This document shows positions 1 to 6,477 of a DNA stretch of 11,118 bases, piece after piece (the stretch's first letter is position 1; the number at the start of each line of letters is the position of its first letter). The notes under the pieces are model-generated. The model was given only the letters and a program-made list of their open reading frames with translations. It had not been told where the DNA came from and searched no databases. The stretch is taken from the NCBI GenBank assembly GCA_001584585.1, contig LSYV01000231.1, positions 165,503-176,620 on the forward strand, read 5' to 3'. Position numbers and translations under genes: made by a program. Origin of the DNA: Gonium pectorale. Its lineage: Eukaryota > Chlorophyta > Chlorophyceae > Chlamydomonadales > Volvocaceae.

Positions 1-163
1 CGCTATCTTTGGCATTACGAGTACTGGTTTGTGCGTATCGGGGTTCGGCCGTGCCAAGTGTGACCTGGGCGGGTTCCCCTGGAGTGTTCAGACTGGCGAG
101 AAGGCCAGCGACAGTGCGAGACCAGTTATCTGCGTCTCGCACTCTGTGGTATTACAGACACTG
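1..163 (+). repeat. Structured repeat copy 1 (inverted partner at 5266-5424)
   Basis: From about position 9 to 163 this segment matches the reverse complement of 5266-5418 with only scattered substitutions, for example the shared block GACCTGGGCGGGTTCCCCTG. Weaker similarity (GATAGCG against AATAGTG on the reverse strand) continues to the window edge, so the repeat probably starts outside. It contains a small hairpin CTGGC-GAGAAG-GCCAG and two copies of the GTCTCGCACT / AGTGCGAGAC motif in opposite orientation that can pair. An open frame runs from 29 to 244, but its reading is conserved only as far as the repeat, and the mirrored copy is embedded in a different frame context, so I treat it as non-coding repeat sequence. 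The element class is not recognised. Confidence 0.85.
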
Positions 164-560
164 CTAGACAGCACCACGTTAGTTGGCGTGACACCCGCTG
201 AACGAGCTACTCTCCTCGAGCGCAATCCGCAGCTGCGCAACTAGACTACTGCGGAGCACTGGCGCCGTTCCCGGTGGCGGGCTGCGGTAGTGGGGCCGCC
301 CTGCCTGCCGAGTCCTTGGGCCCCGTCCTGTGGCGCAACCCCGGCGCGCCATCCCGTCCCTCACGTCCTGCACGCCCTGCCTGTGTTTGCTTGTTGTTGT
401 ACCTGTGCCCCTGCAGGCGGTGGGGATCTGCCCTAAAGACCGCCGCCTGCACTCTCCGGCCCTTTGCCCCCTAGCTGCTCTTCCCCCTTGCCCCCCCTTT
501 TTTCCCTGTAGAACCCCTGCCGTACCCTCCTCCCGGGCCCCCGCCTCACCACCGAGAAGT
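164..560. other. No recognisable gene; pyrimidine-rich stretch
   Basis: After the repeat the sequence stays open to a stop at 242-244, then becomes a C- and T-rich strand from about 340 to 550, with runs of C and T at 486-506. An 8-bp inverted pair (GCAGGCGG at 413-420 with CCGCCTGC at 443-450) could form a hairpin. Long frames on both strands here are low-complexity by-products of the skewed composition. I see no protein family, tRNA or repeat unit. Confidence 0.5.
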
Positions 561-720
561 CCGACAAACCGGGTAAGATGGTACGCCGGTCTTTGGGGGG
601 CCGGGCCGAACGTCACATGTCTTGCTCTGTACCCGCCCGCCCTATTGGAAACGTCGCGCCTTCGGGCGTGTATGACCGTAGAGGCGGGCTCCCTCATTCT
701 CTGCAGATTTCTCTTTTTTT
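561..720 (+). repeat. Short interspersed repeat R, copy a (full-length type)
   Basis: It begins CCGACAAACCGGGTAAG and ends in TTTCTCTTTTTTTT. The same ordered landmarks (CGACAAACCGGGTAAG, GGTCTTTGGGGGGC, a CCCGCCCG block, an AAACnTCGCGCC block, GGGCG, and a T-rich end) recur at 2378-2498 inside an intron of the duplicated gene, so this is a dispersed family of about 120-160 bp. This copy has the internal CGTGTATGACCGTAGAGG stretch that the intronic copies lack. It carries no coding capacity and no clear terminal inverted repeat. A short non-autonomous element ending in a T tract is likely; class unresolved. Confidence 0.75.
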
Positions 721-801
721 TACAGGAAACCTGTGAAGAGCCAGTGCTTTTGCAGGGAAAATGATCATCCCACACGCGCACGTACAGCTAGCTAGCGCGT
801 C

Positions 802-806
802 TTACA
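802..806 (-). promoter_or_regulatory. Candidate TGTAA polyadenylation signal, left copy
   Basis: On the minus strand this reads TGTAA, the usual green-algal polyadenylation signal. It is the counterpart of 9624-9628 in the right arm and is the first TGTAA I find downstream of the truncated gene copy, about 940 nt after its stop. The distance is long, so the assignment is tentative. Confidence 0.3.
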
Positions 807-1685
807 GGCTCGTTTGCCCCAGCAGCACGTAGGGGCGCCCTGTCCCCATCACGCCTACAGGCGTGCGCGCATCCCGCATAGCGGTATTTTTTTTGGGGTG
901 CCTGGAGCATGCGCGACGCCTGTATACCGGGCCGTTTTCTAACTCCACGTAACTCCCAACATCAGCATTCTTCAGTACGGGACTTGTCTTTTATTATGTA
1001 ATTCCGTCTTCGCCTTTGCGCCTCAACTGACGATGTAATATAGTGGCAAGTTATGAATTGTGAAGCTCTGTGCAACGTTTGCAAACTCGAGCGTTCGATC
1101 GGCTTAAGCAGTCTTATAGCATTTCGGGACTTCGGGCTCGGCCAGTCGCCATACGTCCTCGTTCCGTGCGCTCACACACGCACAACAAACCAGCAGTGGG
1201 AGGGAAGCAACTTTGAGTTAGGCGTGAAAGGTTGCGAACCGTTCGCCCAATGTGTCCACGCCCAAACTGTATCGCAACCCTGACACCCTAGCAGCGCCCT
1301 CCCCTAATGCTAATCGCTTATCCATGCATGTTAGGACGCTCCCACATGTCCAATCCCGCATCTTCCAGCCGCTTCGTGTTCCCAATCCAGCAATCCGACC
1401 CTTCCCCGTAATCCCCAATCCAAACCCGGGCCTCATCTTCAATCCACCAACACCCACCCCGTGGATAGGACCGTTTTCTAATCTCCGTGACCGACCCTGG
1501 AACCTAATCCTAATCTATTTTACCCCTCCGTTTCCGCGTTAGGGAGTATCCAAATACATAAATGGCACGACCGCAGTGGGACGAGGGCAGAAACGATCCC
1601 GCCAAATCCACGTACCGCGGGGTTATACTTCACATGCGGGACCAAAATAAAAAAATATCTACCAACCAACAGTAGGCTTAGTTGT

Positions 1686-1733
1686 AAAAAAAACGATAAC
1701 CAGAAACGGGGAAGGCAGCCTCTACGGACATAC
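1686..1733. mobile_element. 48-bp insertion flanked by 7-bp direct repeats
   Basis: The left arm has TAGTTGT at 1679-1685 and again at 1734-1740, bracketing 48 bp that are absent from the right arm, where a single ACAACTA (8738-8744) sits at the same place. This is the signature of an insertion with a 7-bp target duplication. The 48 bp start with eight A and end in CCTCTACGGACATAC. The poly-A-side end of repeat R (reverse complement of 674-720, and 10524-10572) has the same arrangement, with CCTCTACGGTCATAC. It may therefore be a very short, truncated R-family insertion made after the duplication. Confidence 0.7.
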
Positions 1734-1745
1734 TAGTTGTGCTAG

Positions 1746-2613
1746 CTAAAGGACCTTAAGAGGCCCGCTGTAGGTCCTGATCGTTGCTGGGCGCGGCCGC
1801 CTAGGCATGCGCAGGAATGCATCCCTCCCCTCCAAGTATGTGCCGTTGGAGTTGTTGTTCACATGCTCGTACCATTGCTGGCTCTTCCTGTTGCTGCCGC
1901 TGACGTGGTTCTCTTTGTAGCTAGAAACCTGCAGCCGCCACTCCTCAATGGAGCCGATGTAGTGCAGAATCACCAATGGGGTATCTATCGGGTTCTCCAG
2001 AGCGTGAGCACCGAAGGCGGTCTGGTTGTCCCCTGCAGGCATGCAAACGGGAGCAGTCGGTGGCTGCTGTACGAACCAAACCGGCGCACGTGCGTACATA
2101 CTGCATCGCTTCAATGCTATGCAGTTGCTAGGCAGCATCAGCTTAGGCCCCCCAAGCACATACATCAATGCCCACCTGGGCGGACTCCGCTGCGGCCCGG
2201 GCTGTATGAGAAGCAGTGTGCATTAATGCCCGTAGAAGCATACTCCACCCGAGCAATGCCCTTGACCTGCATGCATGCCCAGATGATTCGGTAGCGTATG
2301 AATGGACTGACGTGCAGCAGCAGTCACAACAACACCACAGCTCAACCTTAACAAGTAGCGGCCCAACAGGTGAACTTCGACAAACCGGGTAAGCTCGTAG
2401 ACTGGTCTTTGGGGGGCGGTTGGTGCTTTGAACCCGCCCGTGTTACTGAAAACATCGCGCCATAGGGCGCCCTCTTTCTTTGCATGTTTCTCTATTTCGC
2501 TTGGTACACTGCTCTGGCGCCTGGCGGATCGGACGGACTCACATGGCGGTTCAGCTCGGGCATGCACCGAATGAAGGTGCTCATGAGGGACATGCCCCGA
2601 TCGCGACGCTGTA
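1746..2613 (-). pseudogene. 5'-truncated inverted copy of the GT92 glycosyltransferase gene
   Basis: Relative to the intact gene it keeps the last 71 nt of exon 3 (2613-2543), intron 3 (2542-2267), exon 4 (2266-2176), intron 4 (2175-2033) and exon 5 (2032-1746, stop TAG). All four remaining splice sites are preserved. Exons 1 and 2 and the first part of exon 3, including the DVDE catalytic motif, are missing, so it cannot encode a working transferase by itself. The 449 exon bases differ from the intact copy at one synonymous position (a Gly codon in exon 4). Intron 3 has about seven substitutions and an 18-bp indel. The frame stays open upstream into unrelated sequence; see the chimeric CDS entry. 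Confidence 0.9.
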
Positions 2614-3388
2614 CACACACGGTGGCAGCTCCTCTGCACTGCTGTTCCCGCTGCCAAGGTGGCGGTTGCCGCGCCAAGGTGGCGGGAGCAGGACGAAGGC
2701 CTGGCCATACCCGGGCTGCTGACTGCCGAATTGCCTCACCGCTGAGGTGGGCACAAGGCAACGGCTTGACCGTGCCCGACATGCTGCTTTGCTGAGATGC
2801 CGCACCCCTGAGATGGGTGTTGGGCAACGGCTTGGCCGTGCCCAAGCTGCTGGCTAGCTGCGGACGCTCGCTGCCGAAGGCCGAGCTGGCTGTGATGCTG
2901 GGAGCCTGGGGCTCCACACGGAAACAGGGCGAGGGAGCGCCCGCGACGCCGGGCGGCTCGCTGCCGTAGGCCGAGCTGGCGTTGACCGGGCTGCCGCTGT
3001 GCTGCGGCTCGCTGCCGAAGGCCGAGCTGGCTGTGATGCTGGGAGCCTGGGGCTCCACACGGAAACAGGGCGAGGGAGCGCCCGCGACGCCGGGCGGCTC
3101 ACTGCCGGAGGCCGAGCTGGCGCTGAGCGGGCTGCCGCTGTGCTGCGGCTCGCTGCCATAGGCGCTTCCCCCCAGCTTCGTGTCGGTAGGCAAGCAGAAG
3201 CTGGAGCAGCAGGTAGCAAAGCAACAAACGAGCTCCGGGTGAGCTTCGTAGCTGGTGATAAGTGCCGGCTGGGCCGTTTCATATAGCTCCTCATAAAATT
3301 GATCAAACATTTGCTCGGCCGCTTTTTTTTTCTGTGGAAAGGTTACAGGCGGAGAGGCGAGAAAGGGCGCAGACAGCGGGAGGGACAT
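1746..3388 (-). CDS. Possible chimeric gene: repeat-rich N-terminus fused in frame to GT92 C-terminal exons
   Basis: An open frame starts at the ATG at 3388-3386 and runs without a stop into the remnant of GT92 exon 3 (2613-2543) in that exon's own frame: 846 nt, exactly 282 codons, to the preserved GTGAGT donor. Splicing as in the parent (exons 2266-2176 and 2032-1746) would give 407 residues. The N-terminal part has no family I recognise. It shows MSLPLSAPFL at the start, a lysine run near residue 20, a Cys-rich patch near residues 54-65, then two 47-residue repeats rich in Ser, Pro and Ala, then a 22-residue degenerate repeat. The C-terminal part is the end of a GT92 domain without catalytic residues. 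No promoter is visible, and the upstream DNA is a decayed retroelement. Expression is unproven; it may be only an accidental open frame. Confidence 0.35.
2378..2498 (+). repeat. Repeat R, copy b, inside intron 3 of the truncated gene copy
   Basis: It begins CGACAAACCGGGTAAG and runs to TTTCTCTATTTCG, matching copy a in order and orientation but lacking about 19 bp (the GTGTATGACCGTAGAGG region). Since the same repeat lies in intron 3 of the intact gene, it was already there before the duplication. It fills nearly half of the intron. Short elements inside introns are usually tolerated, and the splice sites on both sides are intact. Confidence 0.75.
2742..2855 (-). repeat. Degenerate 66-bp tandem repeat, about 1.7 copies
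   Basis: CTGAGGTGGGCACAAGGCAA at 2742 is echoed by CTGAGATGGGTGTTGGGCAA at 2808, and each is followed by CGGCTTGnCCGTGCCC. The 66-bp period keeps the minus frame open and corresponds to 22 residues containing KPLP and HL motifs. It lies next to the 141-bp repeat and belongs to the same coding-like stretch. Confidence 0.7.
2866..3160 (-). repeat. 141-bp tandem repeat, about 2.1 copies (47-residue protein repeat)
   Basis: GGCTCGCTGCCG recurs around 2865, 3006 and 3147, a period of 141 bp. The first two units are nearly identical, including the GATGCTGGGAGCCTGGGGCT block at about 2893 and 3034. Because 141 is a multiple of three, the minus-strand frame stays open through all units and gives a 47-residue repeat with AFGSEPQHSGSP, GVAGAPSPCF and QAPSIT segments. 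Within each unit the GGCTCGCTGCCG-GGCCGAGCTGG half-motif occurs twice, so the unit itself grew from a shorter repeat. A second minus frame is also open here because of composition. Ser/Pro/Ala-rich repeats of this kind are common in algal wall-type proteins and in retroelement gag spacers; neither is proven. Confidence 0.8.
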
Positions 3389-3425
3389 GCAGCCCTCCCG
3401 TGATGAGAACCACCGAGACCCTGCC

Positions 3426-4693
3426 CTAACTACAGGTCACCGCTGTCACCGCTGCTGCGGGCTGCTGTGCCGGCTTGGCTGGATGCTGTGCGGGCTGAGC
3501 GACCTGCCGCTCCCGGTAGGCGGCCAGGTTGTTGTCAAACGCTGCTTGAAGGACGCCCGCCGGAGCTTTGTAATTGGGCGGCGCCAGCTCTGGGTTGCGG
3601 ATAAAGCACACCCCTGTGTGCAGCCTTGAGCAATAGTCACAGCGCGAGCGTGGCTCGCCTGAGCCGCCGGCTCCGCCTGCTGCTGAGGCTGCTGAGGCTG
3701 CTGTCACCGCTGCTGAGGCTGCTGCTCCTGCTGGAAGGGCTGCTGTTGCCGGCCCTGGTCCGCTTGCCACTTGGTGGCCGGCGCAGACTCAGTCATGACG
3801 GAACCGGCAGGCAACAGGCCCTTGCTCACAAGGAGCTGTTCTCGAACAGCCCCCTGAGCTGATCTAACACGGCTTGGCCGTCCTTGCACTTTGCTGTGAC
3901 GTGGCTGGCGTTCCAGCCGTGCGAGTTACACCAGAACCGGGCGCGTGCCGGTTTGACAGAGCTGGCTGTCGTGCTGGTGCTGCTGGAGCGCGCCGCCTGG
4001 GACGTGCTGATGCTGAAGCTGCTGACGATGGCGGGCGAGCAGCCGGCGTGATGCAAGGCTGCGTTGAGACCGATGCTGCCGCCGTGTAGCGCTGGTTGTT
4101 CCATGCCACCTCTGCATCGGCGGCAATCTCGTCGATGCACTCAAACCACTTGTCCTGAGAGACCAGGCCCCACTTGGACAGCACGCTCTCGTTGACCACC
4201 GGGTCGAGTCGTCTCACCCAGTTGGTGACGAACTCAAAGTCGCTGATGCCCAGGTAGGGCTTGTAGGACAGCGCCTCCTGCAGATAGCGCAGCGTTGCCC
4301 TGCACCAGGTGAGCGTAGCGCTGCCTAAAATCCGCCTTCTTCTCCGGTTCAAAGTGAAGCTGCAGTTGCTCCAAATAATACTGCACCAGATGACGCCCGT
4401 ACAGCGTTGCTTGCTCCTGCCCAGGCTGGCGGCGCAGCCACTCGGTGGCCTTGCTGAGCAGGGTGCCGTGGACGTCCTTGTGATAGTGCTCGAACCGTGA
4501 GCCGAGCTTGGGCACCTCGTTCAAGCGGTCAAGCATAAAGTCCGCCGGGATCTGGATACGGGAAACGATGCCTGCTGTTGGCCTGCAGGACTAGCTCCTC
4601 GGCGTAACGCTTCATAGCCGGGAGAGACTTGTGGCTCCATGGCTCCATGGGCCAGGCGAGCGAGGCTGCATATGACGTGGATGGCTGGTCCAT
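3426..4693 (-). pseudogene. Frameshifted gag-like protein of a retroelement
   Basis: Reading the minus strand from a possible ATG at 4693, coding-like sequence passes through at least five frame changes to a stop at 3426. An N-terminal piece lies at 4693-4565, a helical, charged piece at about 4560-4260 (motifs LDRLNEVPKLG and HLVQYYLEQL), a WVRRLDPVVNESVLSKWG segment near 4215-4165, then a zinc-knuckle-like motif WCNSHGWNASHVTAKC (C-X2-H-X5-H-X4-C, 3886-3930), a Gln-rich stretch near 3710-3750, and a second motif CDYCSRLHTGVC followed by NPELAPP (3606-3641). Nucleocapsid-type knuckles after an alpha-helical capsid-like region are the pattern of LTR or DIRS-type retroelement gag proteins. No protease, reverse transcriptase or integrase follows, and I found no matching LTR pair. 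The superfamily is unresolved, and the frameshifts make it dead. Confidence 0.65.
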
Positions 4694-4762
4694 CTCGTCG
4701 TCTGAGTAGTAGCCGCTGTTGGCTGCCAGATGGCCCTTGCTCTTCAGCCAGCGCTACAAACA

Positions 4763-5031
4763 GGGCCTTGAGCCCTCAACTTGATGATCAACCAGTGGCC
4801 TGGGGCCTTGAGCTCCGACCGTGCCGCCGAGATGACTGCTCGCCAGCCTAGGCCTTGGGCCCCGGGCGAAGCTGGCCTCCCAATCGACCACGGCCGTTGG
4901 CCACAGCGAGCGCAATGGCGAGTCTCGAGGCAGGCCTTGGGCCCGAGAGACACGAATACACGAAAGGCCTGGGGCCTAATGCTTGTAGCTGTGGCGAGAG
5001 CGGAAATCCCGCCGATCAGGGCCTGGGGCCC
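4763..5031. repeat. Decayed ~169-bp tandem repeat with GGCCTTGGGCCC core motifs
   Basis: Six near-copies of a GC-rich motif (GGCCTTGGGCCC and variants such as GGCCTGGGGCC) begin at about 4763, 4797, 4850, 4932, 4965 and 5019. The spacings 34 and 53 are followed by 82 and then repeat as 33 and 54, so the motifs belong to two units of about 169 bp. Sequence between the motifs is weakly alignable (for example GTGCCGCCGAGATGACTGC against GTGGCGAGAGCGGAAATCC). The frames open on both strands here follow from the repetition and do not look like a gene. It lies just 5' of the gag-like remnant, where an LTR or leader would be expected, but no second copy is present downstream. Confidence 0.6.
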
Positions 5032-5265
5032 GCGTACTCGAGACGGTCGCGCGTGACGCGACTCACTCTCGGAACCGATGACGACGACGACAACGACGAC
5101 TGTCTGCGTCTCGCACTGGGAAAGACTACGCACCTTAGGTAGGACGGGCTAGCCTCAGCTGCCTCCTTGAAAGGGCGTCCGTGGCTCGCAAAATGCGACG
5201 CGGAAGGTTACACACAGGAGTTCACGGGTCCTCGATCGGCCCGGTTCTGCGTTCTGTAAGCTACT
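5032..5265. other. Gene-free stretch with a GAC-rich run
   Basis: It contains GATGACGACGACGACAACG at 5078-5096, a short GAC-type trinucleotide run, and a 16-bp motif at 5102-5117 that pairs with 5285-5300 (listed separately). No protein family or RNA gene is recognised. Confidence 0.45.
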
Positions 5266-5315
5266 CAGTGTCTGTACACCACAGAGTGCGAGACGCAGAC
5301 AACTGGTCTCGCACT
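5102..5315. repeat. 16-bp perfect inverted repeat plus overlapping hairpin
   Basis: GTCTGCGTCTCGCACT at 5102-5117 is the exact reverse complement of 5285-5300. The right-hand copy can alternatively pair with its immediate neighbour: AGTGCGAGAC (5285-5294) with GTCTCGCACT (5306-5315) across an 11-nt loop. The outer pair would delimit a 199-bp unit, but I see no target duplication around it. Confidence 0.7.
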
Positions 5316-5424
5316 GTCGCTGGCCTTCTCGCCAGTCTGAACGCTCCAGGGGAACCCGCCCAGGTCACACCTAGCGCGGCCTAACCCCGGTACACACAAA
5401 CAGTACTCGTAATGCCAATAATAG
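5266..5424 (-). repeat. Structured repeat copy 2 (inverted partner at 1-163)
   Basis: The reverse complement matches 9-163 from ACAGACACTG to the TTGGCATTACGAG end, with about one difference per ten bases and a few small indels. It is more diverged than the large arms, so this pair is older than, or independent of, the segmental duplication. Part of a long open minus frame (5849-5265) overlaps it, but that frame also crosses the LINE remnant on the opposite strand and is not a credible gene. Confidence 0.85.
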
Positions 5425-5573
5425 TGCCCGCAATCAAGGCGGCGCACGGAAATCAAGCAGCACGTGCTAACCGAAGGGGCCAAACCCGACGGTTTTCTAA
5501 CCAACTGCCGACAGTTCTGCGCGTTCTGCACATAATATAGATAGCGTGACATGGATGCGTGCACCGGTAAGGA

Positions 5574-5893
5574 GTGCTTCTTACCTGCGGTATCAGTATG
5601 TCTCCTTGCCTTTACAGCAGGTACACGCTGTTGCCCGTTTCCGTGTTTGTGCTTGGCCACTTGGACATTCATCTGCCCCGCCGGGAACAACGAGCTTGTC
5701 GCGTGTGCAAGTCTGGGATGTGTGAAGATGCATACCACGTTTATGAGTGCAGTACTCCCGTTGGTTACGTGATGAGTACGGAATTTCGCGCGCTTGTCAT
5801 AACATGATGCGGTTTTGGACTGACATTGACCCGTACAAGGTCGGTGCATTACTTGCCTCAGTTTACAATATACGCAAAGGTGTCATGTGCTAA
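5574..5893 (+). pseudogene. C-terminal remnant of a LINE-type reverse transcriptase ORF
   Basis: The plus strand encodes a piece of about 45 residues: HLDIHLPRREQRACRVC leads into CRVCKSGMCEDAYHVYEC (5697-5750). This has the spacing and neighbouring residues of the zinc-binding tail found after the reverse-transcriptase domain of many non-LTR retrotransposons (typically R-x-C-x2-C ... ED-x2-H ... EC). After a one-base frame change near 5785-5800, a second frame gives MRFWTDIDPYKVGALLASVY from 5807 and stops at TAA 5891-5893, like the short C-terminal helix of such ORFs. The polymerase and endonuclease domains are absent, so the copy is 5'-truncated or broken. I matched this from memory of the pattern; the element clade is not determined. 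Confidence 0.55.
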
Positions 5894-6477
5894 GTTGCGC
5901 TTGTTGGGCCCTACGGCTAACCAGAACTCTTCAGGGTGTTGTACCCTCTCCGCTATGGCGGGTCGGGAACCAAGGGAGCCAATCGGCTCGCGTGGCCTGC
6001 AACCCCTCTCTGAGGGAGCATGTAATCTGTACCTGTATCCCTGGCTGCGACGGACGTGTAACCTGTAACCACCGCCGCCGCCCCCGCCGCTCCCCTCCTT
6101 CGGCCCCGCCAAGGCGGCGACAGCGCGCCCTCAGCGGGCTGATGCACATTCCGTACGGCAGCACTTTAGGACGGCCGACGGAGTGCGCACGACGGCATTC
6201 TACGACGGCATTCAAACCCTCCAGGGCAGCGTCTCAGTCTGGGGACGGGGGCAGCAGGGACAATTCGGCAAAGATGGGGACGCGACGCTGGTTGCAAGGC
6301 GGCGACAGCGCCCCGTGACTGTATACGTATTGGGAGCCATGCATGAGCTCGGAGGGGGGGGGTAGGCGAGGGTAACCTCTTGCGTCATGGCCATTCCAAC
6401 ACTGGCATGTCAACCTTCTTGGCCATTCCAACGCTGGCATGCCAACCTTCTTGGCCATTCCAACGCTGACATTTCAA
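5894..6477 (+). mobile_element. Probable 3' untranslated tail of the LINE remnant
   Basis: Directly after the LINE stop lie three TGTAA motifs (6021-6025, 6057-6061, 6064-6068), a CCGCCGCC-rich run (6071-6090), a 16-bp direct repeat AAGGCGGCGACAGCGC at 6111 and 6296, a 13-bp tandem (ACGACGGCATTCT, 6188-6213) and finally 32-bp tandem repeats (6389-6477). Non-LTR elements often end in short tandem repeats or A-rich tracts instead of a poly-A tail, which is why I assign the whole stretch to the element. Several frames are open through it because of GC skew and none resembles a known protein. Confidence 0.4.
6389..6477 (+). repeat. 32-bp tandem repeat, 2.8 copies
   Basis: GGCCATTCCAAC begins at 6389, 6421 and 6453, a regular 32-bp period. 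The first two units end CAACCTTCTT. The third stops short after CAACGCTGACATTTCAA. Units differ at only two to four positions, so this is a recent expansion or an actively homogenised tail. Confidence 0.95.

Larger units (their letters stand above)
661..2613 (-). repeat. Left arm of large inverted segmental duplication
   Basis: The reverse complement of this segment matches 7883-9706 and then, after an 813-bp interruption, 10524-10582. The inner edge is sharp: TACAGCGTCGCGATC begins at 7883 and its complement ends at 2613. The outer edge falls within repeat R. By eye the arms differ at roughly one to two percent of positions, plus indels: an 18-bp block in intron 3 present only on the left, a 48-bp insertion at 1686-1733 only on the left, and length changes in homopolymers. 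Introns are retained, so the copy was made at the DNA level and not through mRNA. The 5269-bp spacer separates the arms. Confidence 0.97.

Noticed and set aside
179..781. Long open frame on the minus strand (200 codons) and overlapping plus frames
   Set aside because: It crosses repeat R and the arm boundary, overlaps several equally open frames in skewed sequence, and shows no family motif.
1501..1530. Telomere-like CCTAATCCTAATC motif
   Set aside because: Only two imperfect units, not the TTTTAGGG type expected for volvocine algae, and duplicated along with the arm.
1252..1542. Proline- and asparagine-rich open frame, with its mirror at 8773-9171
   Set aside because: It lies in the 3' flank of the GT92 gene, arises from CCAATCC/GGATTGG repetition, and its two copies agree only because the DNA is duplicated.
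1863..2294. 143-codon plus-strand frame, mirrored at 8615-8184
   Set aside because: It is antisense to GT92 exons 4 and 5 and runs through introns; a shadow of the real coding strand.
661..2613. Interpretation of the arms as terminal inverted repeats of one giant transposon (661-10582)
   Set aside because: The arms contain part of a host-type gene with its introns, only one side has the complete gene, no target duplication is seen outside, and no transposase is present.
2854..3306. Alternative minus frame (150 codons) rich in PARP/ASRP repeats
   Set aside because: It reads the same 141-bp tandem repeats out of phase with the frame that continues into GT92 exon 3; extreme Arg/Pro/Ala bias.
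5265..5849. 194-codon minus-strand frame
   Set aside because: It spans the structured repeat and is antisense to the LINE tail, where the plus strand carries the recognisable zinc-binding motif.
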